NCBI RefSeq assembly: GCF_000372725.1
Contig: NW_005201154.1
Location: forward strand, 272,388 to 336,387
DNA length: 64,000 nucleotides
Reading direction: 5' to 3'
Source: Emiliania huxleyi CCMP1516
Taxonomy: Eukaryota; Haptophyta; Isochrysidales; Noelaerhabdaceae
This document shows positions 49,453 to 59,568 of the stretch, piece after piece (within the stretch, counting starts at the first letter, position 1; every line of letters starts with the position of its first letter). The notes beneath the pieces are model-generated. The model ran no database searches, had not been told where the DNA came from, and worked only from the letters and a program-made list of their open reading frames with translations. A program made the translations under genes and the position numbers.

Positions 49453-50358
49453 TCAAAGCGAGTACTTCGGGAGCACCACAACGCGGCGCTGTGCCACGGC
49501 AGGAGAAGCTGCAACCGCCGGCCCCGCAACCGCAGCGGATGCGTCACTGTGGGCCCGGGCCCACTCTCCGGCCCAAGCGGCGTACCCGGCGCCGGCGTCC
49601 GCATTGGCACCGGCGCTGGCGCCGCCGGCACTGGCGCCACCTGCGCTGGTCCCAGTTGGCACCACAACACCGACCAAAGCTGCACCGGGGGCAGCAAGGG
49701 CCGCGGCGGCGACGGCGGATTCGGGCGGCTCGGGCGGCTCGGCGGAAGGGAGGCCGACGGCGGTGGGCGTGCGGAGGCGCGTGATCCACCGCCCCGCCGC
49801 GAGTGCGGTCCGCAGCCGCAGCAGCGCCGCACGGTAGCGCAGGCGGCCGAGCGCCTTCTTTGCACTCTCGCGCGCCCACCACACCGCCCAGCCGGCGTCC
49901 TCGCAGGCCGCGCGGGCGGCGGTGCGGCCGTGGGCGAGGCAGAGGCGGAGGCTGTGGAGGAAGGGGAGACCGCGGTAGGAAGACGAGCCGTGCCGAAGCG
50001 CAGTCTCAAGGGCGTCCCTCTCGGCCACCACCCGGGAGAGCGCGAGCTTTGCCGCCGCCGACTCAAAGGCGCGCATACGCTCGCTCTCGCGCAGTGCCAC
50101 GGCGAGCCGCTCGGCAATCGGCGGACGCGCAGAGGAGTGGAGACCGACGGTCGCCGCCGCGAGAGCTGTCGTGTCAGTCAATGAGACTGAAACCGCCTCG
50201 GCCTTTGCCGGCGCCTGGAGCAGCTCGATCCACGAGGTGGTCTCCTCGGCAATATAGAGGGAGACGCGAGAGCGGCCGCCAGCGTGGCGTGCCAGCGGAA
50301 GCGGCGAGGCCACAAAGGCGGCCGAGAGCGGCGAGAGGAGGGCGAGCGAAGTCACCAT
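49453..50358 (-). CDS. Unknown protein with probable bipartite plastid leader
   Basis: ATG 50358 begins MVTSLALLSPLSAAFVASPL, a signal peptide followed by A-F at the cleavage zone. That is the pattern of red-lineage plastid proteins with bipartite leaders (AxAF motif). The body is helical and Arg/Glu/Ala-rich (AVALRESERMRAFESAAAKL, RALGRLRY-like repeats), then an Ala/Gly/Pro low-complexity tail ending VVVLPKYSL. About 301 residues. Family not recognised. Confidence 0.55.
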   Translation of the reverse strand: MVTSLALLSPLSAAFVASPLPLARHAGGRSRVSLYIAEETTSWIELLQAPAKAEAVSVSLTDTTALAAATVGLHSSARPPIAERLAVALRESERMRAFESAAAKLALSRVVAERDALETALRHGSSSYRGLPFLHSLRLCLAHGRTAARAACEDAGWAVWWARESAKKALGRLRYRAALLRLRTALAAGRWITRLRTPTAVGLPSAEPPEPPESAVAAAALAAPGAALVGVVVPTGTSAGGASAGGASAGANADAGAGYAAWAGEWARAHSDASAAVAGPAVAASPAVAQRRVVVLPKYSL

Positions 50359-50689
50359 TGGTGTTCGCGTGTCTGAATCAGAGTATCGAAGATGGGTGGA
50401 GAATTCTCGATGCAAGAAAGAATTCGCGGATCGTGGTTGGATTTCTTGACCTCCCTTGGTTTTTGTTTTTATTTCTTTTTTCTTGACCTCCCATCCCTCC
50501 TTTGAACCTGTGTGTTTTCTTTCTTTCTTTCTTCTACTTGAAAAAGAAAACTATCGTTTCTTCTAGCTAGAGTGGCACACCCACCACTGCTAAGGTCCAA
50601 AAAATGGCGCCACTCAGCCCAACTCGCCCACATGCTCACCGCACCGCCTCCCCCGCGCGAGCTGGCTTCAACAAGCTCCTGTGGTGCAG

Positions 50690-51688
50690 CTACGCCGCTA
50701 TAAACGCCCGGCCGGCCGTACAGAGTGACTCCGCGATACCTCGCTTCCCCAGCGCCCACGCCTCGACCTTCTTGGGCAGCAGCTGGTTCGACAGGTCCTC
50801 TCCGTGGCCTAGGCAGCCGCGATTGCCCTGGCCCCACGCGAAGAGGGCTCCGTCGGCGGTGCGGGCGAGGCTGTGGCAATCTCCAGCGGACACAACGACG
50901 ACGCTGGCCCGTGAAGGCCTCGACCTTCTTTGGCAGCAGCTGGCGCTGCTCGTCGCCGTGGCCCAGCTGGCCAAAACCTCCATAGCCCCAGCTCCAGACG
51001 GCGCCGTCGGCGGTGAGGGCGAAGCTGTGACTGCCTCCAGCCGACACAGCAACGACACGGTGCCCCCCCAAGGCCTCGACCTTCTTCGGCAGCAGCTGGT
51101 TCTGCATGTCGCTGTGGAACCGGCCTGCCCCTCCATAGCCCCAGCTCCAGACGCTGCCGTCGGCGGTGACGGCGATGCTGTGGAATACTCCAGCCGACAC
51201 AGCGACGATGCGCTGGTTAGCCAAGGCCTCAATCTTCTTGGGCAGCAGCTGGCGCTGCTGGTCGCCGTGGCCCAGGCGGCCTTGCCCTCCACTGCCCCAG
51301 CTCCAGATGCTGCCGTCAGCGGTGATGGCGAGGCTGTGACCATCTCCAGCCGAGACAGCGACGACGCGCTGGCCAGCAAAGGTCTCGAGCTTCTTGGGCA
51401 GCAGCTGGTCCTGCTGGTCACCGTGGCCACCGCCCCAGCTCCAGACGGCGCCGTCGGCGGTGGTGGCGAGGCTGTGGCTGCCTCCAACCGACGCGGCTGC
51501 TCCGCGAGCGAGTGAAAGAGCAGCGAGACGGCCGCGGCGCGAGCGATGTCGACGGGGCTGTCGCAGCGAGAGAGGGCGCGGTCGAGGAGCTCCCTGGGGA
51601 GGTCGAGGAGCCGGGCGGGCGGCGGCGTGTCTGCCGAGGGGGCGGCGGTGGAGGCGGAGGCCGAGCGGCGCGAGCGGCGGCGCGGCAT
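50690..51688 (-). pseudogene. F-box/RCC1-repeat pseudogene, copy 3
   Basis: ATG 51688 after leader TTCTTTTCTCGCG. F-box region (LLDLPRELLDRALSRCDSP) joins directly, out of frame, to an RCC1 blade at about 51500. That deletes roughly 120 codons of linker present in the 37495 copy. Blades GSIWSWGSGGQGRLGHGDQQ, GSVWSWGYGGAGRFHSDMQ and GAVWSWGYGGFGQLGHGDEQ are then in one frame. A second frameshift near 50915 separates the last blade (GALFAWGQGNRGCLGHGE). Confidence 0.75.
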
Positions 51689-51886
51689 CGCGAGAAAAGA
51701 ATTGCCCCGCACTAGCTTACTGAGTGCACTCCAAGTGCTCCAAGTGGTGCGTGAGTGTGAGTGTGTGAGCTCACTCACTCACAATTGCTGGTGCGATGCG
51801 GGACGGGCAACAAAGCAAATAAAAGAAATGCGCGAAATTTCGGCGTATTTGTGGGCACCAAGTTGGCTCATCAAAGCCACAGAGTG

Positions 51887-53264
51887 ATGGCTGGCCGGAC
51901 TGGCTTCGACATCGACGGCATCCGCGAGGACAGCAGCGACGAGGAGAACGAAGACGTGTGGGACGCGCACCAGGTTCCGCTGCCACCGGAAATCTCGTTC
52001 CTCGAGCGACTCTCGCTCCGCTAGTGTGTGCGCCTCTCTCACCACGACCCTCACCACGACCCTCTCACTCATGCCTTCAGATCGTCTCTGGGCTGTTCAT
52101 TGGCGGCATCGGCTGCCTCGGAGACCGCTCGGCCCTCGCCGAACACAACATCCAATTTGTCCTCTCGCTGCACGAGGAGCAAGCCGAGCCACCCGTCGCT
52201 GGCGCCGGCGCAGCAAAGGAGCGGCCGATCGAGTGGCTCAAGCGGAGCATTACCGACAGGGCGGACAGCGATTTGCTTTCGTTCATCGACAAGCTGTGTG
52301 ACGCGATCGAGTTGGCGCGCTCACACAAAAATGCTCCCCCACCCCCTCGCCAAACCCGCTGCCCCCCCCTACCCGAGGCGCTAGCGGGCGGCGGCGGCGT
52401 CCTCGTCGCGTGCCTCGCCGGCGCCTCCCCCTCCGCCGCCGTCGTCGCAGCCTACCTCGTCAAGCACCGCCGCATGTCCCTCCGCGCCGCGACGGAGCGG
52501 CTGAGCGCCGCCCGCGCAGAGGCGGCGGGGAGCCGAGAGGAGAGGAGATGGAGAGGAGATGGAGAGGAGATGGGAGGAGATGAGCAGAGATGAGAAGAGG
52601 TGAGGAGAGAGGAGCAGAGACGAGCCGTGATGGGAAGAGATGAGCCGAGATGGGAAGAGTTGTGACGAGATGAGCCGAGGCTGGACAAGGTTGGACTGGG
52701 CTCATCTCGTCTCATCTCGTCTCATCTCGGCTCATCTCGGCTCGTCTCGCACAGGCGGTGCCCAATCGCGGCTTCTGGCGGCAGCTGGTCGCCTTCGAGC
52801 TGGTGCAGCGTGGGTGCGCCTCGTGGCACAAGGGGGGGGGGGGGGGGGTCTGCTTGGAGCGCGGGCCTCACGCCTTCCCTGCGCCGCTCCGACTGCAGGT
52901 GCGCCTCCTTCACCGAGGAGGAGCTGACCGGCTCGGTCATGTTCTGGGAAGTGTCTAGGAAGTGTCTGGGAAATGTCTGGGAAGTGTCTAGGAGCTGCCC
53001 GGCTCGGTCATGTTCGAGCAGGAGCTGCTCGACAAGTGCATCGGCGAGTACCTGCAAAAGGCGAAGCGCCGCCGCCCCGCCGCCGGCGAGGAGGAGGAGG
53101 AGGAGGAGGAGGGGCTGGTGCGGCCCCTCTTCGAGGACGACGAGGAGGAGGGTGTGGGTGTGGCTGCCTCCCCCTTAAAGCGGACGAGGCTTGACGAACC
53201 CCCCGCTCCCTGGCCCATCCTCCTCAGGAGGACCAACGGACCGCTCGCCATCATCGATGAATAG
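51887..53264 (+). CDS. Dual-specificity-phosphatase-fold protein lacking catalytic Arg (pseudophosphatase)
   Basis: Exons 51887-51991(?), 52081-52314, 52378-52521, 52755-52813, 52899-52920, 52992-53264, about 278 residues. The DSP fold shows IVSGLFIGGIGCLGDRSALA, IQFVLSLHEE, DLLSFIDKLCDAIELALAG, then the P-loop GVLVACLAGASPSAAVVAAY. The active Cys is kept, but the preceding His is Ala and the invariant Arg of C-x5-R is Pro. C-terminal of it, AVPNRGFWRQLVAFELVQ is the usual DSP end. A coiled acidic tail (EEEEEEEEGLVRPLFEDDEE) and PLKRTRLDEPPAPW follow. Probably a STYX-like phosphoprotein binder. The first junction is uncertain. Donors include GC, GC, GT and GA (52921). Confidence 0.7.
52540..52750. 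repeat. 10-bp-type minisatellite in DSP intron
   Basis: GAGATGGAGA/GATGAGCCGA units, then CTCATCTCGT units up to the acceptor CACAG at 52754. Confidence 0.9.
52945..52991. repeat. 11-bp minisatellite in GA-AG intron
   Basis: GGAAGTGTCTA/G units, four copies. They lie between 23-bp exon copies GAGCTG[A/C]CCGGCTCGGTCA with one mismatch. Confidence 0.95.
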
Positions 53265-54100
53265 GCTGGAGGACCCCCCCATCCTATTGGAGGACGCCGG
53301 CCGCCCCGCCTCCATTGAGGGGTGAGGGGGGGGGGATTTGCCTTCCCCCCCCCCCTTTTGCCCCCCCCCCCCCCCTCTGCCCCCACCCGCCCCCCTTTCT
53401 GTCGCCCGCCTCGTAGCGAGGAGGGCCTCCGCATGAATGTGCTTCCGAGTGGACACCAGGGGGGGAGGCGACCAAGCACTAACAATCGCATGAGTGATGG
53501 TGTCTGTGCACGAGCATTGCCGCTGCTGGAGCAGGGTTGATAGATCTAGAGATCGAGCGTGAGATGTCCCGATGAGATGAACGAAATAAGGACTCGTGTC
53601 GCATGTGTTGCTGTTGGGGCGTGCCGGGTTTCTCCCTAGAGAGGGGGAAAGTTTAACACGGGGTGTGCGGACCCTGAGTTGACCAGGGGTTGTGCGCTGG
53701 GCCCTCCTGCTCGGCTCCAGCCAGTAGACAAGTCTTGTCATCAACAGAGTAGAAGGATCTGACCTCGGGGCCGATGTGACCAAGCGCTGGTAGCGTGGTT
53801 TTACCTCACACCCATGGTCTCACAGTGTGCCGGCAGTCGCCGAGCAGTGTCGCTCACACAAGCCGCAGCACAAGTGACTGAGGGCCAGTGAGGGCGAGCC
53901 CATCGCTGTCACAGCTGTGGCAGCCGCACAGTAGGCTGTGTCAACTGTGCAGAGTGTGTGAGCAATAGAGGAGCTGCTCTCCAGGCTTCTGTCGCAAAGA
54001 GCTGCATGCCACCGTGGGCGCTGTCGAGGTTCGCCGAGCGCGGCGCAGGTTGGAGGACACCGTCACCGACGAGCGCATTGGAGTATTCACTCCGGACAAA

Positions 54101-54137
54101 GACAGTGGCACGCACGAGCTGCGGCCGTGCCACTGTC
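54101..54137. repeat. Perfect 11-bp hairpin
   Basis: GACAGTGGCAC pairs with GTGCCACTGTC over a 15-nt loop. Confidence 0.85.
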
Positions 54138-54242
54138 ATAGCGGCGAGGCGCGGGACCGTCTGGGCGAAGTGGGTCGCGTCCTCCGATTTCCTCAACAGG
54201 TCAACAACAGGTCAACTCACGTGAGTCACGGTCCACACCCTT

Positions 54243-54300
54243 TACTTGAGCACTTGAGCACTGAATAGGGTCGATTCCGCATGGTACGGGACCCCTACCA
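54243..54300. repeat. Interspersed repeat R4, copy 2
   Basis: TTGAGCACTTGAGCACTG...GATTCCGCATGGTACGGGAC; see 36240-36300. Confidence 0.85.
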
Positions 54301-54374
54301 GAGCCGTAGCCCGTACTCGGTTATGTTAAATGCGCTCTCTCTACTTACTCTCTAGACGAAGACGGGAAAGGGAA

Positions 54375-55690
54375 ATAAATAAATAAAACGGACACCTCTA
54401 CTAGGAGATGGGTAAAAAGGAACAGGTCCCCGCCCTGCGGTCTTTGTGCAGGGTTCTTTGTGGGTGTGGTCGGCGGCTAGCCGGGGTCGTCCTCCCGATG
54501 GGGGACTAGCACTAGCCGTCTTCCACATGGTCCCTCGGGTCCCTGCTGCTCCTAATCTCTTCGTACATCCTCCTGCTGATCTCCGCAACGTCCTGCTCCC
54601 TCCCTCGTCTCGCCCTGCGCGACTGCTCCGCCTCACCGTCGTCCGCCCTGCGTCGTCTGGTGACGGGTCCTCCATAGTCGGTTGAGGTCGCCGCCCTCCT
54701 CGTGCCTCTTCCCAACGTTCCCTCGGCGGTCGATGCCGTCTGGTCCGCCTCCGCCGTCCCCGGGTCTGCCCTGCCCTCGTCTGCACTAGCTTCTGTTTCG
54801 TCATCACTGGCGCCTCTCCTCTTCTTTCTCCTCTTCTTGTATGCTTTGTACATCGCGTCGATTCCTTTTCGCGTGAGCACCATCCTGAAGCTCGCCCAGC
54901 AGCGGAACCGCTCCCTAAGTCGAAGGAGCATCATCAGTCTCACCCACTTCGCTCTCTGCCCACCGTCTCCGCTCCCTCCCGCTTGAGCCGCCGTCGCGGC
55001 CCTCGTTCGTCCCACTGGCTGTTGGCCTGTCTGCACGTTGCCTCCGTTATCCCTCCTCCTCCGCGACTCCCTCAAGGCCGGGCGGGCCTCCTTCCACCCA
55101 GCGAAGAGCTTCCTCAGCCACTCGATGTGTTCCTCTCTCTTCATTATGCGCGCCGTTGCTTCGTCATTGAGCTGTATCCACCTCTGCACCGCTCCCGTCG
55201 CCGCCTCGGCCACGACTTGCAAGTTCCTCGTGACCCCGGTGCCAAGGTCCCTTCGGCTCTTCTCCGAGAGGTCATCTACCAGTGCTGGCAACACCCCCCC
55301 GACTGCGGGGGCCAGTGTATCGTACCCGTCCTCGTCCAGCACCCTGTAGCGTGAGCCCTTCAGCGCAGCGACATGCGCCATCCTCAGCGTCTTCAGCGTC
55401 TCCTTGGAGTCGGGTGCCGCCTGTGCCACTTTGCTGATCGCCGTCCCTGTCTGCGCTCGCGCTACTCTGAGGAACCATCTGGCCTGCTCCCTATTCCCCA
55501 GGCAGGCGCCGCTAAGCACGTGCGCCATTGTCGCTCTAGGCGGGTTCTCATCTTCCTCGGTCCATTGCTGCGCGGCTTTCCGCACGATCGGACACAGCGG
55601 GTCCCGCTTTAGTGCTGCCCTCCTCGCCGCGTCCCTCGCGGCCTTACAGACGAGGCAGCCCCTGACGGGAAAAGGATGAAAACGCGCTCA
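54375..55690 (-). mobile_element. Non-LTR retrotransposon, 5'-truncated, C-terminal ORF part retained
   Basis: On the minus strand an open frame runs from about 55690 to 54512. It opens with FPVRGCLVCKAARDAARR and, after about 50 residues, TMAHVLSGACLG. This Cys..Cys..His..Cys arrangement resembles the zinc motif after reverse transcriptase in many LINEs. A long basic/coiled region follows (RLMMLLRLRERFRCWASFRM, KAYKKRRKKRRG). The 3' UTR ends GTCCGTTTTATTTATTTATT. No RT domain remains. Shorter copies of the same 3' end are at 29320-29655 and 40979-41111. Confidence 0.7.
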
Positions 55691-56225
55691 CATTCTTTTA
55701 TCGGGGCGGGCCTGCGGGCCTCCCCGGCCCTGGATGTGAGGTTAATGACTGCACTCCAAGTGCTCCAAGTGCTCCCTCATGGCTCATGCCCAAGTAGCCG
55801 CGCTCTGCCAGACTTTCCGACGCCACGGCCCACGGCGCGGCCCCCTCCCCCGCGCGCAGCTTTTTCTTTTTCGATTTCGTTCGGCCCGTCCGAGAAAAAA
55901 ATTGCTTTTTGGGGTTATGTTCGTGCTGCAGGGGGGAGAGCTACCACACACACGCTCTCCCGGAGCCGCACGGCGCTCCACACCGCCTCTAACTCTATCT
56001 CGTCCATCGCACGTGCCACTGACGTGCCACAGTCCGGTGTCAGTCCGGTGTGCAACAACGGCCCTCTCTCGGCGCCTCGCGGGCAGGCGCAGAGGGCGGA
56101 GCTGCCGCCCTCACGCGGCGCGGCGAGGGGCGGCGCCGAGGCTGGAGAGCCGCAAAGGCAGCGGGGCAGCACCGGCGCTTCTCTCCCTCTCGCCCTGAGC
56201 GGGCAGGCCTCATAGGCACCGCGTC
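55691..56225. other. Intergenic interval
   Basis: No gene supported. Short direct repeats GTGCCAC and CAGTCCGGTGT at about 56010-56050. Confidence 0.55.
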
Positions 56226-59195
56226 TCAGCCTATGCGGATGTCAGACGGCCCGGCGGGCGGCAAGAGCTGCTCGAGCCCAGCTGCGAGCTCCGCGTCGAG
56301 GGTGGGCGGGAAGTCGACCTGCGGGCCGCGAGGGCGAGGGGGCGGTCGAGGGCCCGGGCGGCTAGTTGGTCCAGTGGCGTGGGAGGAGGTTCGGCAACGG
56401 CTCGGGGGGGGGGCAGCGTGGAGGAGGGCTTGGAGGCAGATGGGAGGAGGCAGAGGAGGCAGATGGGAGGAGGGAGAGGAGGCAGATGGGAGGAGGGAGG
56501 GGGGAGAAGGGGGGGGGGGGGGGGGGCCGGGAACCCCCCCCGAAGGGGAAAACCAAATCTCCCAAATCCGAAAAAAACCCCGGGTTGGGGACCCCCCCCC
56601 CCTTGAACCTGAAGCTCTGCCTGTTCCCCACTAAAGGGGTGAGGGGGGGCTTTTTACGGCCTCCGGGCCCAAAAAAACCCCCTTTTCCCCGGGTTGGTCA
56701 CCCCCCTCCTCTTGGTGGGGACCTGTTCCCCCCTAAAGGGGTGAAAAAAACCTTTTTACAGCCTCTGGACCCCCCTCCTTTTGGGGGGGACCCTGGGGCC
56801 CTCCAGGTGCGTGAAAGAGGTTTTTAAACCGAAAAACGCCTATTTTTGGGGCCTTTTGGGGCCTTTCGGGGCCTTTTGGGGCCTCTCGAGGTCTCCAAAC
56901 CCAAAAACCCCCCCCGGAGGGGGATCCCCCTCTTCTTTGAAAGCGTTTCTCGGCTGCGCTTGAAGAACTTGTGCGCCACCTGGAGGGGAGGGGGAGAGCC
57001 GGAGATGCGACAAGAGGGCGCGACTGCGCGCAGGAACGAGCACGGCGCACCGCCACACCCTCGGCCACATCTGGGCCACATCTGGGCCACATCTAGGCTG
57101 TATCTGGGCTGTATCTGGGCTGTATCTGGGCTGTATCTGGGCTGTATCTGGGCCACATCTCGGCAGTCTCTCCCCATCGGCTTCAGCTTGAAGACGACGT
57201 CGCCCGGTATCTGCCCATCTCTCCCCATCTCTCCCCATATCTCCCCATCTCTCCCCACCGGCTTCAGCTTGAAGACGACGTCGCCCGGTATCTCCCCATA
57301 TCTCCCCATATCTCCCCATATCTCCCCACCGGCTTCAGCTTGAAGACGACGTCGCCCGGTATCTGGCCGGGCTTCTGCTCGGACTCGTACTTGAAGGTGA
57401 TCTGCTCCGAGTCGGGCATCCCCTTCTCTATCGTCGCCTGGCAAGTGGCGGGAGAGAATGGCACGGAGGTGAGCGGGCATGGTCCGGCACCCCCCCCCCC
57501 CCCCCCACCCCCTTTTTTTTCTCGTCCGCCTTGAGCGACTTCTCCTCGCGCTTGCACTTCTCCTTCGACTCCACCATCACCTGCGCAGGACGTGTCGCGG
57601 ACGTGTCGCGGGCGTGTCGCGGGCGTGTCGCGGACGTGTCCACTCGGCGATCGCCTCCTGCTGCACGACCATGCCCGGCCATCTCTCGGCCGCATCTCGA
57701 TCTCTCGGCCTTCTCTCGGCTCTCTCTCGGCTCTACTCGACCCTCACCTCCTGCTGCACTATCATGCCCGGCCCCGCACGCCGGTGGACCATCTTCTTCT
57801 CCTTTGGACAGGCGCCGCACCCTTGGCAGCGCGGCACGTTCGGCTTCTTTTTGCAGTTTCGGCAGACGATCCGCCGCTTGATGGTGGCTGACTTTTCGTT
57901 GCCCATGTACCTGCCGCCCGGGGGGGGGGGGGGGGGGGCGGGGGGGGCAACAACCTCAAAACGTCCCTCACGGCAGGACTACTTTTGGGCTTGGGCAAAG
58001 GAGGGGGTGAGGGGGCAGCAATATGCGAGCGGCAGGCCACCGCGGGCCTCAGCCTAGCTGCAGAGGGCCGCTCCCCTTTCTCGGGCGCCCTCTCGGCCGC
58101 CTCTCTCGGCCGCATCTCTCGGCTCCCTCTCGGGTCCCTCTCGGGTCCCTCTCGGCTCCCTCTCGGGCGCATCTCTCGGGTCCCTCTCGGGTCCCTCTCG
58201 GCTCCCTCTCGGCTCCCTCTCGGCCGCATCTCTCGGCTCCCTCTCGGCTCCCTCTCGGCTCCCTCTCGGCTCCCTCTCGGCTCCCTCTCGGCTCCCTCTC
58301 GCGCACAAGTCCTCCAGCGTCACCGGCAAGTCAATCTCGGTGTTTCGGCCACGGTTCGACTGCTCCCTCCCGCCGCCGCCCCCGAAGAACATGTCGAAGG
58401 GCGAGCCGCCCCCCTCCTGCTCCTGCGCCCCCTTGCGCGCGGCGCCGATGCCGCCAAAGTCGTACAGCACGCGCCTCTCCTTGTCAGCCAAGATCTCATA
58501 CGCCTCGGTCACCTGCGGCAAGGCCGACCGGACCGTGGCTCAGAGAGGCTCAGAGGCTCAGTGCAGAGAATCTCGGTCACCGGCGGGAGCGCGGCGCCGC
58601 GGGTCGAGGAGCGCCGCGGGGGGGCGCAGGTGCGGTGAGACTGGCGGCGGCGGCAGCGGCGATGGCGGCAGCGGTGGCAGCGGCGGCGGCGGCGGCAGCG
58701 GCGGCGGCAGCGGCGGCAGCGGCGGCAGCTGGCAGCGGGTGGGCAGGCATCGCCAGAGAGGTGTGCGATGCGCGGCGGCGGGGCGGCTGACAGGGTGGTA
58801 GCGGCGCGCGGCGGCGCCGCCGCTGGCGGCCACGCTATCGGGAGCGGCGGTGCGGCCCACACCTCGCGGAAGCGGCCCAGTGTCGAGCCGTCGGGATTCT
58901 TGTCCGGGTGGAGCTGGACAGAGAGCTTGCGGTAGGCGCTCTTGATCTCGCGGTCGGTCGCCTCGGGCTGGATGCCCAGCCGCTCGTACAGGTCCACCTC
59001 CTCCTCCTCCTCTTCCTGCGGGAGCTCCTCGTACCCGCCTCGGCCGCCGCCGCCGTGGTGGCCGCCGCCACCGCCGCCGCCAAATGCGCCACCCATCAGG
59101 TCCTCGAGATTGATGCCACCCTGCTGGAACTGGAAGAACTGCGCGCTCGCGCCGCCGCACAGCGCGAGCAGCAGCAGCAGCGCAGGCCCGGACAT
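56226..59195 (-). CDS. ER-type DnaJ/Hsp40 co-chaperone
   Basis: ATG 59195 starts a signal peptide (MSGPALLLLLALCGGASA). The J domain follows (LYERLGIQPEATDREIKSAY) with the HPD motif in VQLHPDKNPDG, then VTEAYEILADKERRVLYDFG, a G/F region and the substrate-binding region. Exons: 58863-59195, 58307-58512, 57748-57910, 57530-57580, 57330-57437, a partly readable exon from 56979 (VAHKFFKRS), and 56226-56318 (VDFPPTLDAELAAGLEQLLP) to TGA. A Cys motif (VCRNCKKKPNVPRCQGCGAC) lies in exon 3. It should deliver unfolded clients to lumenal Hsp70. The region 56395-56945 is damaged or poorly sequenced, so the middle of the C-terminal domain cannot be read. Intron 1 of the last group holds three copies of exon PGDVVFKLKP. 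Confidence 0.75.
56395..56945. other. Anomalous, probably low-quality sequence
   Basis: Long homopolymer steps (runs of C, A, G, T in succession) unlike any other part of the window, lying where DnaJ coding sequence is expected. Looks like a dephased read or collapsed low-quality trace. Confidence 0.55.
57065..57320. repeat. 11-bp and 10-bp arrays with two extra exon copies in DnaJ intron
   Basis: ATCTGGGCTGT units (57065-57165), then TCTCCCCATA/T units interleaved with copies of GGCTTCAGCTTGAAGACGAC (57179, 57260, exon copy 57331). Confidence 0.9.
57587..57642. repeat. 11-bp minisatellite in DnaJ intron
   Basis: GGACGTGTCGC/GGGCGTGTCGC units. A second array (CTCTCGGC type) follows at 57680-57740 in the same intron. 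Confidence 0.9.
58081..58306. repeat. 11-bp minisatellite in DnaJ intron
   Basis: About twenty CTCTCGGCTCC-type units filling the intron between 57911 and 58306. Confidence 0.95.
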
Positions 59196-59568
59196 CGAAG
59201 CCTATGACTCAGCCACCTTCCGTGTAGTGATTTGTTTTTTTCTGAGCAAGGCTTCGATGTCATGAAACAACGCAAGGCGGACACACACATGGCACATCGC
59301 TGCTCTCAGGCCCACAGATTTTTTTACGTTCACAAAACACAGACCGAAGCAACAGCGGCAAAAGCGAAAAGGAAGAATTCCCAGGATTATTTCTTTTTCC
59401 GGAGTCGCTCTCGTGTCTCGAGGGACGAGGCTCCCGCAATGTATTTTGTGTGCCAGTGCGCGCCAGCCCCGTGCCCAGTGTTGTGCGAAGAAGAAAAGGG
59501 AAAGGGTCAGACAAAAAACGAAGCAGGACACGTAACACGCTCGTAAACCAACTCCAGAACCGTCGCAG
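59196..59568. other. Intergenic interval with R2 copy and upstream motif
   Basis: Inverted R2 fragment at 59235-59300 (GGCTTCGATGTCATGAAACA, CGCAAGGCGGACA) and a plus-strand copy of TGCCAGTGCGCGCCAGCCCC at 59449-59496. Confidence 0.7.

Larger units (their letters stand above)
53265..54374. other. Intergenic interval
   Basis: Poly-C stretches near 53340-53395, a perfect 11-bp hairpin (54101-54137) and repeat R4 (54243-54300). No gene I can defend. Confidence 0.55.
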
